Positions 43,448 to 53,180 of a stretch of 64,000 nt of DNA are shown in pieces. The notes beneath the pieces were generated by a model. The model was not told the origin of the DNA, ran no database searches, and saw nothing but the letters and a program-made list of their open reading frames with translations. The stretch covers positions 496,001-560,000 of the forward strand of contig NZ_CAJEWB010000010.1 in NCBI RefSeq assembly GCF_903994035.1, in the 5' to 3' direction. The stretch comes from Phocicoccus pinnipedialis (lineage in GTDB: Bacteria; Bacillota; Bacilli; Staphylococcales; Salinicoccaceae). How positions within the stretch are numbered: position 1 is the first letter of the stretch; every line of letters begins with the position of its first letter. Both the position numbers and the translations under genes were made by a program.

Positions 43448-43460
43448 TGAATGCACCTAC

Positions 43461-44720
43461 TTATTTTTGATACACACACGTACCGTCTACAATAGTCATA
43501 AAGATATCTGAGTCTAAAGTTTCTCCAATGAATGGTGAGTTTGATGCTTTAGATACAAAACCGTTTTTAGTAATTGTCACTTTATCATCTAAATCAATTA
43601 CTGTAATATCTGCTTTTTTGCCTACTTCTAATGTACCTGCATCGATATTAAACACTTCACATGGTTTGTTTGTCATCCATTCAATCACTTGCTCAAGCGT
43701 GAACACACCTGTCTTAACAAGTTTCGTGTAAACGAGTTGGAATGCATGTTCTATTCCTACAATTCCAAATGGGGCTTTTGCAACACCTTGTGCTTTTTCA
43801 TCTTCATGGTGTGGTGCATGGTCTGTGGCGATAAAATCAATCGTACCATCAAGTAGTCCTTCAATGAGGGCTTCTCTATCGTCTCTACCACGAAGTGGTG
43901 GATTCATTTTAAAGTTTGGATTGAGCTCAGTAAAGTCTGTTTCATCTAATACCAGATGGTGTGGTGTTACTTCAGCAGTTACTTTGATTCCAGCGCGTTT
44001 TGCGTCCCTGATTATACGTACAGATTCTTTTGTAGACACGTGACAAACGTGGTAATGACAATTCGCCGCTTCAGCGAGTAACACGTCACGTGCGATCTGA
44101 GTAAATTCAGCTAGACTTGGAATTCCTTGTATACCTAGACGTTCACTGACATTTCCTTCATGGACGGCACCACCATGAGCAAGCGAGTTATCTTCTGTAT
44201 GTGCAACGATTGCCATATCCAGTGCTGCAGCTCGCTTCATTGCATCGAACATTGTTTTTGCTGTTTGTACACCGACACCGTCATCTGTGAATGCAAATGC
44301 CCCGTGTTCTTTCAACCCTTCAAAGTCTACAAGTTTATCTCCTTTTAACCCTTCTGTAATAGAAACATAAGGCAGAACTTTAATTACTGCTGTATCGTCT
44401 ATTATTTTATTGACTCGATCTAATTTCTCAACATTATCTGTGATTGGATTCGTGTTTGGCATTGGGCACACGAGAGTGAAGCCTCCGCGTGCAGCTGCTT
44501 TTGAACCAGACTCAATCGTTTCTTTGTGTTCAAATCCAGGTTCTCTAAAATGTACGTGTACATCTACAAGTCCGGGTGTCACAAGCTTACCGTTTAAGTC
44601 AATAACTTCACCATCATAATCAATGTCACTTTCAATCTTCTCGATTATGTTGTCATTAATTAAAATATCTGTTTCAATAAAAGTATTATCTCGCCATAAC
44701 TTTGCTTTTTTCAAGAGCAC
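43461..44720 (-). CDS. pyrC: Dihydroorotase
   Basis: PyrC cyclises carbamoyl-aspartate. The amidohydrolase has [11 protein letters not shown] (metal-binding HxH), the later histidines in [15 protein letters not shown] and the aspartate in FIATDHAPH. The open frame begins at an ATG at 44729, but AAGGAG touches that ATG directly; the GTG at 44720 has the same AAGGAG 9 bases upstream and gives the family N-terminus (MLLKKAKLW), 419 residues. Either way it overlaps the end of pyrB by 35-44 bases. Confidence 0.95.
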   Translation of the reverse strand: MLLKKAKLWRDNTFIETDILINDNIIEKIESDIDYDGEVIDLNGKLVTPGLVDVHVHFREPGFEHKETIESGSKAAARGGFTLVCPMPNTNPITDNVEKLDRVNKIIDDTAVIKVLPYVSITEGLKGDKLVDFEGLKEHGAFAFTDDGVGVQTAKTMFDAMKRAAALDMAIVAHTEDNSLAHGGAVHEGNVSERLGIQGIPSLAEFTQIARDVLLAEAANCHYHVCHVSTKESVRIIRDAKRAGIKVTAEVTPHHLVLDETDFTELNPNFKMNPPLRGRDDREALIEGLLDGTIDFIATDHAPHHEDEKAQGVAKAPFGIVGIEHAFQLVYTKLVKTGVFTLEQVIEWMTNKPCEVFNIDAGTLEVGKKADITVIDLDDKVTITKNGFVSKASNSPFIGETLDSDIFMTIVDGTCVYQK

Positions 44721-45603
44721 GGTCTTCATCTCCTTGGATTAGTTGTTCAAGAATACTCATTCTTACAAATACCCCATTTGCCATCTGTTCGAAAATTACG
44801 CTCTTATCTCCTTCAACACAAGCGTCTGTAATTTCTACGCCTCGGTTCATTGGTGCTGGGTGCATAAGGATTGCATCGTCTTTCATTCGTGCTACTCTTG
44901 CTTCATTAATACCATACTTTTCGTTATACTCTTCGTTCGTCATTGACATTCTTCTGTCATGACGTTCATTTTGTACACGTAGCATCATAACTACGTCACA
45001 TACTTCGATAGCATCATCAAGTTCCATGTATGGTACGTCTAGCGTTTTATCTTGGTATTCAGGTGGACCTGAGAAGTATACTTTAGCACCCATCTTTTCT
45101 AGTGCTGTTGCATTTGATTTTGCTACACGTGAATGAATAATGTCTCCTACAATCACAACTTTAAGGTCGTGAATTCTTCCATGGTGTTCATACATTGTCA
45201 TCATGTCTAGTAGTGACTGAGAAGGGTGTGATCCACTTCCATCACCACCGTTGATGATTGGGATTTTTATGTTTTTTAATTGCTCATAATATTTTACGTC
45301 AGGGTGTCTGATAACTAACGCATCAGCACCAATCGCTTCTAATGTTTTACAAGTATCGTAGAGAGATTCTCCCTTTTGTACTGCAGATTGAGAAACTTCA
45401 AATGGAATTGCGTGAATACCTAATTTGTACTCCGCCATTTCGAAACTTGATTTCGTTCTAGTAGACGTTTCAAAGAATAAATTTACAATCGTTTTATCTG
45501 ATGAAAACTTGTTGTAATTACCTTTTTTAATTTCTTGTGCTCTTGAAATAATCTCGTAAATTTCTCTTGGGCTAACGTCTTCCATTGATAATAAGTTTTT
45601 CAT
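44686..45603 (-). CDS. pyrB: Aspartate carbamoyltransferase catalytic subunit
   Basis: PyrB makes carbamoyl-aspartate, the committed step of pyrimidine synthesis. The 305-residue protein has the carbamoyl-phosphate motif [23 protein letters not shown] and [11 protein letters not shown]. No regulatory pyrI gene follows, as usual in Firmicutes. Its ATG shares one base with the pyrP stop. Confidence 0.97.
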   Translation of the reverse strand: MKNLLSMEDVSPREIYEIISRAQEIKKGNYNKFSSDKTIVNLFFETSTRTKSSFEMAEYKLGIHAIPFEVSQSAVQKGESLYDTCKTLEAIGADALVIRHPDVKYYEQLKNIKIPIINGGDGSGSHPSQSLLDMMTMYEHHGRIHDLKVVIVGDIIHSRVAKSNATALEKMGAKVYFSGPPEYQDKTLDVPYMELDDAIEVCDVVMMLRVQNERHDRRMSMTNEEYNEKYGINEARVARMKDDAILMHPAPMNRGVEITDACVEGDKSVIFEQMANGVFVRMSILEQLIQGDEDRALEKSKVMAR

Positions 45604-46910
45604 TATTCATTCTCCCCTTCAGGTAAGATTAGATTTAGTATAATTCCGATGAATGCTGCGAGTGCCATTCCTTCTAAGTTAAATGGAATTTGTCCGATGA
45701 CGAAGTCTAAATGTGCCTTACCTATTCCGATAACTAGGATAACTGATGCGATTACTAAGTTACGTTTGTTATCAAAATCTACTTTTGCGTCAATCAGCGT
45801 TCTAAGCCCACTAGATGCGATGATACCGAACAGTAGAATCGATACTCCACCCATTACTGGACTCGGGATACTTGTGATTACAGCTGTAAACTTACCAATA
45901 AAGCCAAGTATTACCGCGATTACAGCTGCTCCGCCGATTACCCAGACGCTAAATATTCTCGTAATTGCAAGTACTCCGATGTTTTCACCATATGTTGTTG
46001 TTGGTGGTCCTCCAATAATGCTTGAGAACATTGTAGCTACACCATCACCTATTAAAGATCTGTGTAACCCTGGGTCTTTAAAGAAGTTTCTACCTACAAT
46101 TTTATTTATAACCACTTGGTGGCCGATATGCTCACTTATTGTTACAAAGACAATCGGTAGCATAACTAGGAAGAGGCCTAGATTTATTTTTGGTGTGTAA
46201 TCGCTGAAAGGTATATGTACTTGTGGTAATTGTAACCATGATGTTTCTTTGATTACTGTGAAGTCTACAATCCCAAAGAGTACCGCTGTGACATAACCCC
46301 CTACAATACCTATTAATATTGGGATAAGTCCCCAGACACCTCTAAAGAATATTGAACCAAGTACTGTAATTCCGAGTGTGATGAGTGCAACCATGATGTA
46401 CGTAATGTTATATCCCGTCAAATCGTTTGGATTTTCGTACATTGCCATGTTGACTGCAACTGGAGCCAGTCCTAACCCGATGACCATGATCACTGGACCA
46501 ACCACGATTGGTGGCAAGAGTTTCATGAGCCACTCAACACCTACGAAGCGAATAACCACTCCGATTATTACGTATACAACTCCACTAAAGAAGAGGGCTG
46601 TTAATACTTCTCCAAGACTATTACTTTTCAGTGCTATCGTAATCGGAAATATAAACGCAAAGCTCGATCCCAGGTATGCTGGTATCTTTCCTTTTGTAAT
46701 CATGATGTAGAGTAGCGTTCCTATACCACTTGCAATCAGTGTTGCTGAAACAGGTAAACCTGTTAAATATGGAACCAGGACCGTTGCTCCGAACATCGCA
46801 AATAAATGCTGGATGCTGAGTAGTAACGCATCCTTTGGGCGCGGTTTCTCATGCACATCTAGTTTAGGTTCAACCGTTCTTACATAAATCTCTTCCTGAT
46901 CAAATGCCAT
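45603..46910 (-). CDS. pyrP: Uracil permease (UraA/PyrP family)
   Basis: A 435-residue NCS2-family transporter with about 12-14 membrane segments. Visible family features are VPYLTGLPVSATLIASGIGT, the substrate-binding helix region ISEHIGHQVVINK and GGPPTTTYGENIGVLAITR. It imports uracil for salvage and lies between pyrR and pyrB as in B. subtilis. The gap to pyrR is only 19 bases, so the second PyrR attenuator found there in B. subtilis is absent. Confidence 0.95.
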   Translation of the reverse strand: MAFDQEEIYVRTVEPKLDVHEKPRPKDALLLSIQHLFAMFGATVLVPYLTGLPVSATLIASGIGTLLYIMITKGKIPAYLGSSFAFIFPITIALKSNSLGEVLTALFFSGVVYVIIGVVIRFVGVEWLMKLLPPIVVGPVIMVIGLGLAPVAVNMAMYENPNDLTGYNITYIMVALITLGITVLGSIFFRGVWGLIPILIGIVGGYVTAVLFGIVDFTVIKETSWLQLPQVHIPFSDYTPKINLGLFLVMLPIVFVTISEHIGHQVVINKIVGRNFFKDPGLHRSLIGDGVATMFSSIIGGPPTTTYGENIGVLAITRIFSVWVIGGAAVIAVILGFIGKFTAVITSIPSPVMGGVSILLFGIIASSGLRTLIDAKVDFDNKRNLVIASVILVIGIGKAHLDFVIGQIPFNLEGMALAAFIGIILNLILPEGENE

Positions 46911-46929
46911 TTAAGCCGCCTCTTCTTTC

Positions 46930-47448
46930 CTAAGAAATAAATACTCTTGTTTCTCCATCGACTTCTTCAATGTTGACACTAACGTTTTCGTCTCGTCTTG
47001 TTGGAATGTTCTTACCGACATAATCTGGACGAATCGGAAGTTCTCTATGTCCTCTATCAACAAGAACTGCGAGTGAGATTGTATTTGGTCTTGCATATTG
47101 CAGTACTGCATCGATTGATGCTCTGATCGTACGACCTGTTTGGAGTACGTCATCTACCAAGACGACATGTTTTTCGTTTAGGTCTGTATCGATTTCTACA
47201 CCTCTAGCATTTATATCTCTCTTTGCATCATCTCTGAAATGTGTGATATCAATTGTCCCTTGCGGAACTTTCACACCTTCTATGCCAAAGATTTTCTCTT
47301 GCATGCGCTCCGCTAAGAACTCACCGCGTCTTTTGATTCCGAGTATCACTACATCGTCGCTTCCTTTGTATCTCTCTAAAATTTCATGAGACATACGTGT
47401 TAACGCACGATTAACTCCTACCTCGTCTAAAATTGTTCGTTTTTCCAA
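46930..47448 (-). CDS. pyrR: Pyr operon attenuation regulator/uracil phosphoribosyltransferase PyrR
   Basis: PyrR binds pyr mRNA when UMP/UTP is high and causes early termination; it also has uracil phosphoribosyltransferase activity. The 172-residue protein has the PRPP loop VVLVDDVLQTGRTIRAS and the N-terminal MEKRTILDE. Translation starts at TTG with GGAGG 7 bases upstream. The leader in front of it carries its own target site. Confidence 0.97.
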   Translation of the reverse strand: MEKRTILDEVGVNRALTRMSHEILERYKGSDDVVILGIKRRGEFLAERMQEKIFGIEGVKVPQGTIDITHFRDDAKRDINARGVEIDTDLNEKHVVLVDDVLQTGRTIRASIDAVLQYARPNTISLAVLVDRGHRELPIRPDYVGKNIPTRRDENVSVNIEEVDGETRVFIS

Positions 47449-47463
47449 CTTAATTCCTCCCTG

Positions 47464-47598
47464 ATCATAAAAAAATACTCATGCCTAAAAGACATGAGTA
47501 TAGTCGTTTGGAGCTATAGATGTATGAGCGCACTCATCTCCTATAACTCTATATATTCATGTCTTATTGGCCTCTCTGGACACAATTTAAAGACACAT
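47464..47598 (-). promoter_or_regulatory. PyrR attenuator (RNA leader) of the pyr operon
   Basis: The minus-strand RNA contains GTCCAGAGAGGCC (47581-47569), the PyrR-binding loop seen in B. subtilis. Downstream lies AAGACATGA (47563-47555), which can pair with TCATGTCTT in the 5' arm of the terminator (stem ATACTCATG/CATGAGTAT, 47475-47501, then a run of T) to form an antiterminator. This gives the classical three-state PyrR switch immediately before pyrR. Confidence 0.93.
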
Positions 47599-47623
47599 TC
47601 GTATTCAGTTATGTTCCTAGATT

Positions 47624-47652
47624 ATATTACGCATGTGTAAGTTAAATGTCAA
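47624..47652 (-). promoter_or_regulatory. Promoter of the pyr operon
   Basis: Minus-strand perfect -35 TTGACA (47652-47647), 17-base spacer, -10 TAATAT (47629-47624); a TATAAT 3 bases further is an alternative. The -35 is part of the hairpin that follows rluD. Confidence 0.75.
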
Positions 47653-47671
47653 CTAATAATTGACATTTAAC
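47641..47671 (-). terminator. Hairpin at the end of rluD
   Basis: Perfect 12-bp inverted repeat GTTAAATGTCAA / TTGACATTTAAC with a 7-base loop, overlapping the rluD stop codon. It lacks a proper T-run (TTACAC follows), so it may be a weak terminator or mRNA end stabiliser. Confidence 0.5.
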
Positions 47672-48560
47672 GTAACTCATTTAGGACTTCTGTAAATTCA
47701 ACCGGTAAATCTGACTTAAAAACTAAGTGTTCTTTAGTAGTTGGGTGTATAAAACCAACAGTTCCTGCATGTAGTAACTGACCATTTGTTTTGAAAGTCG
47801 TCTTTTGACCATACTTTGGATCTCCTACAATTGGATAACCAATATAGTTCATATGAACACGAATTTGATGAGTACGACCGGTCTCTAAAATACATTCAAC
47901 GAGTGTATAATCATCGAAACGCTCAATTACGTTAAAATGCGTGATCGCATCTTTTCCATTATCCACTACAGCCATTTCTTGACGCTCTTTCGGATTACGT
48001 CCAATTGGTGCATCAATTGTACCCTTATTGTGTGGAATAATTCCATGAACAAGTGCAACATATTTTCTATCTACAGTTTTATTTTGCAGTTGCTCACTTA
48101 AGTCTCTGTGTGCCACGTCGTTTTTCGCAACCATTAAAAGACCACTCGTATCTTTATCGATTCTATGAACGATACCCGGACGAAGTTCCCCATTGATGCC
48201 CGAGAGTGTTTCGAGCTGATACATTAAACCATTCACGAAAGTTCCGCTGTTATGTCCAGCAGCTGGATGGACAACCATACCTTTTGGTTTGTAAACAACC
48301 GCAACATCATCGTCTTCATAAATAATATCTAAGTTTAAGTTCTCTGGTTTAATTTCAGAATCTATTAATTCTCGTTCTTCAGATTCAATGATGTCGTCTG
48401 CTCTTATCTTGTAGTTTGGCTTAACGATATTACCATTAACGGTAATTAAACCCTCTTTAATACGATTTTGAACATCTGTTCTTGATGTATCTTCAATGAT
48501 TTGGACTAAATACTGATCCAGTCGTTTTCCAATTGCATCTTCAGTTAAATTAACTTTCAT
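47667..48560 (-). CDS. rluD: 23S rRNA pseudouridine synthase, RluD family
   Basis: The 297-residue protein has an N-terminal S4 domain (GKRLDQYLVQ) and the catalytic motif GIVHRIDKDTSGLLMVAKN with the active-site aspartate. It is the YlyB/RluD-type enzyme found between lspA and pyrR in Staphylococcus and Bacillus; exact rRNA target positions are not known from sequence. The ATG at 48560 has AGGGGGA upstream and lies inside the end of lspA (11-base overlap). Confidence 0.93.
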   Translation of the reverse strand: MKVNLTEDAIGKRLDQYLVQIIEDTSRTDVQNRIKEGLITVNGNIVKPNYKIRADDIIESEERELIDSEIKPENLNLDIIYEDDDVAVVYKPKGMVVHPAAGHNSGTFVNGLMYQLETLSGINGELRPGIVHRIDKDTSGLLMVAKNDVAHRDLSEQLQNKTVDRKYVALVHGIIPHNKGTIDAPIGRNPKERQEMAVVDNGKDAITHFNVIERFDDYTLVECILETGRTHQIRVHMNYIGYPIVGDPKYGQKTTFKTNGQLLHAGTVGFIHPTTKEHLVFKSDLPVEFTEVLNELR

Positions 48561-49032
48561 TTTTGTCCCCCTTATCAAAGAAGAAAATTTGAACCATCAT
48601 TAATATTACACCTATCGTAAGCGATCCATCGGCGATATTAAATATTGGGAAATCATATCCAAAAATAATTGTATCAGCAAAATCTACAACTTCTTGGAAG
48701 AGTAGTCTGTCAATAAAATTCCCAATTGCACCAGCTAGTAATAATACGAGCGATATTTGTAATAAGAGACTTGATTTTGCTTCTCGTCTATAAAACATGA
48801 TGAGCACTACTATAACGAATACTGTGATGATATAAAACAGCCACATTTTTCCTTGTAGCATGCCCCATGCAGCGCCTTCGTTTCTATGTGAAGTAAGATA
48901 TAAAAATCCGTCTATTAAAGGAATAGACTCCCCGTATTCCATGAATTTGACTACGAGGAGCTTAGTTATTTGGTCTAGAAATATTATTGCTATTCCTAAT
49001 ATAGACATCGGAATGAGTCTATAATTTTTCAT
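48550..49032 (-). CDS. lspA: Lipoprotein signal peptidase
   Basis: LspA cleaves prolipoprotein signal peptides after lipidation. The 160-residue protein has four membrane segments, FLDQITKLLVV, the conserved NEGAAWG, and the two catalytic aspartates in GNFIDRLLFQEVVDF and FNIADGSLTIG. It lies 9 bases after ileS and should process lipoproteins such as the TRAP binding protein of this window. Confidence 0.97.
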   Translation of the reverse strand: MKNYRLIPMSILGIAIIFLDQITKLLVVKFMEYGESIPLIDGFLYLTSHRNEGAAWGMLQGKMWLFYIITVFVIVVLIMFYRREAKSSLLLQISLVLLLAGAIGNFIDRLLFQEVVDFADTIIFGYDFPIFNIADGSLTIGVILMMVQIFFFDKGDKNES

Positions 49033-49041
49033 TTTTTCACC

Positions 49042-51780
49042 TTACAGACTATCTACTACGTCACGGCAACGATCACATACGTCATCTTTACCTGCTACTA
49101 AATTTTCGTCTGTGACATAGTTCCAGCAACGGTTACATTTTTCGCCGGCGGCATGTTCAACTTTAATCGTAGTATTACCATACTTAACACCGTCAGTTAA
49201 TTCGTTAACAATATCAGCTTGTGAAACGATGAATAATTGATTTAGTTTTGTACCTACGCCAAGTTCAGTAATACCTTCAGGTAAAACAAGTGATACTTTC
49301 GCATCTAGTGATTTACCGATGATTTTCTCGCTTCTTGCTACTTCAAGCGCCTTATAAACATCATCACGAACGTCCATTGCATTTTCCCATTTATCAAGAA
49401 GGTCTAAATCGACTTCACCTTTTTCAGGCATGTATGTTAAATGAACACTTTCTTTTTCTGTATGTGGTGTGTGGTCATAGATGTCTTCAGCTGTGTGCAC
49501 TAAAACAGGAGCAAGTAATTTTGTTAATTCTGTTAACACTTTGTAAAGTACAGTTTGTAAACTACGACGGATGTGTGAGTCTTGTTTTTCAATATACAGA
49601 ATATCTTTTCCGTAGTCTAAGTAGAAGTTAGAAAGATCTACGTTAATGAAGTTCTGTAATGCCTGATAGATTGAAAGATAATCATATGCTTCATAACGAT
49701 CTAAAGTTTCGTTTGCGAACTTAGTGAATTTGTTGAACATGTATTTATCAACATCCTCTAAGTTATCGTAAGAAACTGAGTCTTTATTTGGATCAAAGTC
49801 ATTCACGTTTCCAAGTAAGAACCTAAATGTATTTCTAATTTTACGATAAACTTCAGATACTTGTTTAAGAATGTCATCTGAAACACGAACGTCTTCTTGG
49901 AAGTCCGAAGACATTACCCAAAGTCTTAGGATATCCGCACCCATTTGTTGCATTACTTTATTCGGGTCAATTACGTTACCGATAGATTTAGACATCTTTC
50001 TACCTTCTCCGTCCATAACGAAACCGTGTGAAAGTAATTCTTTATATGGTGAGATACCGCGCGATGCGACACTAGTAATCAATGAAGAGTTAAACCAACC
50101 ACGATACTGGTCAGAACCTTCAAAATAAAGATCTGCAGGATATGTGAGGTAATCTCTATAATCTAATACACCACGGTGTGTTGAACCTGAATCAAACCAT
50201 ACATCCATAATATCCATTTCTTTAGTAAATTCTCCGTTTGGAGAACCTGGATGAGTATATCCTTCTGGAAGTAATTCTTTTGCTGTTTTGCTGAACCAGA
50301 TGTTAGAACCATATTTTTCAAATAGATTAGCAACATGATCAATTACTTCTACATCTACGATTTCTTCTCCGTTTTCAGCGTAAAAGAATGGAAGAGGTAC
50401 ACCCCAAACACGTTGACGTGAGATTACCCAGTCTCCACGGTTTTTTATCATATTAGTCATACGATCACGGTTCCATTCAACTTGGAATTTCGTTCCGCCT
50501 AACTCATCGATAATATCTTGACGTACTTTATCGATTGATGCGAACCATTGTGGTGTAGCACGGAAAATAACTGGTGTCTTTGTTCTCCAGTCGTGTGGAT
50601 ATGAGTGATCATAGAAGTTAAGCTTGATTAATGCGCCTGCCTCTTTTAGATCTTCAGTGATGATTTTGTTTGCATCATCATAGAATAATCCTTCGTATTT
50701 GCCAGCTTCACTTGTGAATACACCTTTATCATCCACTGGCGAAAGAATTTCTAATCCATATTTACGGCCAACAATATAGTCGTCGTCCCCATGACCAGGT
50801 GCTGTGTGAACAAGTCCAGTACCTGCATCTGTTGTTACGTAATCACCCAAGATAACGAGTGATGTTTTATCGAATAATGGATTTTGTGCTTTAATATACT
50901 CAAGCGCAGAACCTTTAACTTCTTTAGTTCTAGTCACTTTGTCTTTGTCCCACTCAACAGCTTCCAAATAATTATCTAGCAAATCTTCAACGATTACATA
51001 TTCGCTACCTTCATATTCAAATTGAACATAGTTTAAGTCAGGATGTACAGCTATGCCTTCATTGGCTGGAAGTGTCCAAGGAGTAGTAGTCCAGATAACA
51101 AGCTTTACTCCTTCGTCTAGCACATCTTTACCTTCAACCACTTTAAACGATACGAAGATTGATGGTGAACGTTTGTCTTTATATTCAAGTTCCGCTTCAG
51201 CAAGTGATGATTCAGATACTGGCGACCAATATACTGGTTTCTTTCCTCTATAGATAAGATCTTTTTTCACCATGTCGCGCAGAACTCTTAATTGTTGAGC
51301 TTCAAATTCAGGTTTGTAAGTGAGGTATGGGTCATCCCAAATCCCGTCTATACCCATTCGTTTAAAGCCATCGCGTTGGATATCAATTTGTGAGTCTGCG
51401 AATTCGATACATTTATCTCTGAACTCTGCAGTTGTCATACTGTTTCTGTCTACACCTTTGTTTGTCAGTGCTTGCTCGATAGGTAAACCGTGCGTATCCC
51501 AACCAGGTACGTAAGGAGTGTAGAAACCTCTCATTTGCTTATTTCTGTTTATGAAGTCTTTAATTATTTTGTTTAATGCGTGACCTACGTGTAATGCACC
51601 ATTTGCGTATGGCGGACCATCGTGTAGAACGTATGGAGTATTCCCTTTGTTTAGTTCTAATTTTTTGTTGTAAAGATCCATCTCTTCCCAACGTTTTTGC
51701 ATTTCAGGTTCTTTAGTTGTTAAGCCACCACGCATTTTAAATGCTGTTTTTGGCATTAACAAAGTATCTTTATAATCCAT
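49042..51780 (-). CDS. ileS: Isoleucyl-tRNA synthetase
   Basis: The 912-residue class I synthetase has the HIGH-type motif [15 protein letters not shown], the editing domain (about 200-400, [14 protein letters not shown]), the KMSKS motif ([14 protein letters not shown]) and a C-terminal zinc finger (CNRCWNY and CDRC). Length and zinc finger indicate the common eubacterial (mupirocin-sensitive) form rather than the MupA type. It is preceded by a T-box leader and has GAGGAG before the ATG. Confidence 0.98.
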   Translation of the reverse strand: MDYKDTLLMPKTAFKMRGGLTTKEPEMQKRWEEMDLYNKKLELNKGNTPYVLHDGPPYANGALHVGHALNKIIKDFINRNKQMRGFYTPYVPGWDTHGLPIEQALTNKGVDRNSMTTAEFRDKCIEFADSQIDIQRDGFKRMGIDGIWDDPYLTYKPEFEAQQLRVLRDMVKKDLIYRGKKPVYWSPVSESSLAEAELEYKDKRSPSIFVSFKVVEGKDVLDEGVKLVIWTTTPWTLPANEGIAVHPDLNYVQFEYEGSEYVIVEDLLDNYLEAVEWDKDKVTRTKEVKGSALEYIKAQNPLFDKTSLVILGDYVTTDAGTGLVHTAPGHGDDDYIVGRKYGLEILSPVDDKGVFTSEAGKYEGLFYDDANKIITEDLKEAGALIKLNFYDHSYPHDWRTKTPVIFRATPQWFASIDKVRQDIIDELGGTKFQVEWNRDRMTNMIKNRGDWVISRQRVWGVPLPFFYAENGEEIVDVEVIDHVANLFEKYGSNIWFSKTAKELLPEGYTHPGSPNGEFTKEMDIMDVWFDSGSTHRGVLDYRDYLTYPADLYFEGSDQYRGWFNSSLITSVASRGISPYKELLSHGFVMDGEGRKMSKSIGNVIDPNKVMQQMGADILRLWVMSSDFQEDVRVSDDILKQVSEVYRKIRNTFRFLLGNVNDFDPNKDSVSYDNLEDVDKYMFNKFTKFANETLDRYEAYDYLSIYQALQNFINVDLSNFYLDYGKDILYIEKQDSHIRRSLQTVLYKVLTELTKLLAPVLVHTAEDIYDHTPHTEKESVHLTYMPEKGEVDLDLLDKWENAMDVRDDVYKALEVARSEKIIGKSLDAKVSLVLPEGITELGVGTKLNQLFIVSQADIVNELTDGVKYGNTTIKVEHAAGEKCNRCWNYVTDENLVAGKDDVCDRCRDVVDSL

Positions 51781-51795
51781 GAATGTGCTCCTCTC

Positions 51796-51998
51796 AAATA
51801 TATAAATTAGTAAAAAAAGTGAGCGCTCGTCAAAACAGGGACGGAAAACCGCGGTACCACCCTATTTGACGTAAAAACGCCCACTTTCAATATATGTCTT
51901 CAATTTAATTTATGGATTAGTGATATCAATATGACGATTTTCTAGAGCTTTCACCATCCTCTAGTCGCTAAAAAAAGAGCGTCTACTGCGTGTCTAAT
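51796..51998 (-). ncRNA. T-box riboswitch leader of ileS
   Basis: The minus-strand leader contains the T-box AGGGTGGTACCGCG (51864-51851). Stem I has a GGTGAAAGC element and a CTAGAG/CTCTAG stem, and an ATC triplet in TTGATATCAC is the probable isoleucine specifier. A long terminator helix pairs AGTGGGCG...GTCAAATAGGG with CCCTGTTTTGACG...CGCTCACT and is followed by TTTTTTT. Uncharged tRNA-Ile should disrupt this terminator. Confidence 0.92.
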
Positions 51999-52004
51999 AC
52001 ACAT

Positions 52005-52033
52005 ATTATGCGAAAATTTTGATGATTAGTCAA
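52005..52033 (-). promoter_or_regulatory. Promoter of the ileS T-box leader
   Basis: Minus-strand TTGACT (52033-52028), 17-base spacer, CATAAT (52010-52005), directly after the ylmH stop codon. Confidence 0.75.
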
Positions 52034-52042
52034 CTACTATCA

Positions 52043-52825
52043 TCATTCTACATAAACTTTTATTGCAATTCGATACTTTCCTTTTCTCGTTTCATGAACA
52101 AGTTCGTTTACAATAAATCGACCAAATCTACGAACGGAAATAATATCACCTATTTCTACATTGAGTGCAGGATTCGTTACTATAGAGTGATTTATCTTAA
52201 CTTTCTCTTTTTCTACTCGTGTTTTAGATTTTGATCGACTTTCTTTTAGTACTTCACTAACGATTGTGTCAATTCTATATGATGAAGCTATTATTGTAAT
52301 ATTGCGTGTTTCAATATCTCCCGTGATCATCTCATCATTTGGAATTTCAATTAATTTAATAGGGGTATTTTTAATCCGAGTTAGCTCCATGTTGATATAA
52401 TCTTTTAAATTCGAATCGACTGCAAACTGAATAGATTTTCCAAACACTATATCTCCGAGCTTTGCTCGGTCAAACCCAAGCGCCATTATGGCACCTAAAA
52501 TATTTCTGTGTGTTAAATCCAAAAACTTCTCAGGATAATCGAGTCTATATACAGTGATTTGAAAATCATCTCGGGAGATAGGAATTAAACTTGGATGGAC
52601 TACAGCTCTCATACGTTCTCTATCTTCATCTTGCCCGCCACCAAAGTATTCAACTTCAATATCACTAAAATGTCCGCTAATATTATCTACAATTACTCGT
52701 TCTCTTGGATCTAAAAAGTCGAGCAATACAGGATAATAATCTCGTTCTGCAATCTCGAATTTCGAATAAATTTCAATAATCTTCTCTTTTTCCTCAGATC
52801 TAAAATGTTGAAATATAGCTTCCAT
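52043..52825 (-). CDS. ylmH: RNA-binding S4-domain protein YlmH (RqcP)
   Basis: The 260-residue protein has the YlmH fold and a C-terminal S4 domain (about 180-250, NPALNVEIGDIISVRRFGRF). YlmH/RqcP works with RqcH in alanine tailing on stalled 50S subunits, so both factors are encoded in this window. The ATG has AGGAGAATAT upstream. In Staphylococcus and Bacillus divIVA follows; here the ileS leader comes directly after. Confidence 0.93.
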   Translation of the reverse strand: MEAIFQHFRSEEKEKIIEIYSKFEIAERDYYPVLLDFLDPRERVIVDNISGHFSDIEVEYFGGGQDEDRERMRAVVHPSLIPISRDDFQITVYRLDYPEKFLDLTHRNILGAIMALGFDRAKLGDIVFGKSIQFAVDSNLKDYINMELTRIKNTPIKLIEIPNDEMITGDIETRNITIIASSYRIDTIVSEVLKESRSKSKTRVEKEKVKINHSIVTNPALNVEIGDIISVRRFGRFIVNELVHETRKGKYRIAIKVYVE

Positions 52826-52833
52826 ATATTCTC

Positions 52834-52868
52834 CTAAAAAAACATAGAGAACGATTAGTCTCTATGTT
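52834..52868 (-). terminator. Intrinsic terminator between yggT and ylmH
   Basis: Stem AACATAGAGA / TCTCTATGTT with the yggT stop codon at its base and a T-run on the minus strand. ylmH expression presumably relies on read-through. Confidence 0.8.
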
Positions 52869-53170
52869 AATAATCCGTTTATGATTGTTACAAAAATTGA
52901 GCGCATTCCGTAGTTGAATAGCTGTAAGACTATAATGAATGCTATTGGTGAAAGGTCGAGCATACCACCAAGTGGAGGGATGATACGTCTAAACGGCTCC
53001 AATAAAGGCTCGTAAACGCGCCCCAAGATATCCCCAAATTTTGATTCCCTTAGTCCAGGAACCCAACTTGATAAGATGTATATAATGAAACCCCAAGAAA
53101 AGATTGGGTACACAATCACATATACATCAAAAATCATTTTAACAATTTTTGCAATTTGTATATTATCCAT
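52862..53170 (-). CDS. yggT: YggT family membrane protein (YlmG)
   Basis: A 102-residue protein with two membrane segments separated by the conserved FGDILGRVYEPLLEPFRRII and the second half SPIAFIIVLQLF. YggT proteins lie in the sepF-ylmH cluster; a role in division or membrane organisation is suspected but not established. Starts 10 bases after sepF. Confidence 0.92.
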   Translation of the reverse strand: MDNIQIAKIVKMIFDVYVIVYPIFSWGFIIYILSSWVPGLRESKFGDILGRVYEPLLEPFRRIIPPLGGMLDLSPIAFIIVLQLFNYGMRSIFVTIINGLLT

Positions 53171-53180
53171 TTAAATCTCC

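Noticed and set aside
45649-46200. 183-codon plus-strand open frame
   Set aside because: Antisense to pyrP; the Pro/Ile/Thr-rich product is typical of the complement of a membrane protein gene.
46911-47153. 80-codon minus-strand frame overlapping pyrR
   Set aside because: It is an alternative frame inside pyrR; PyrR is unambiguous and covers the same bases.
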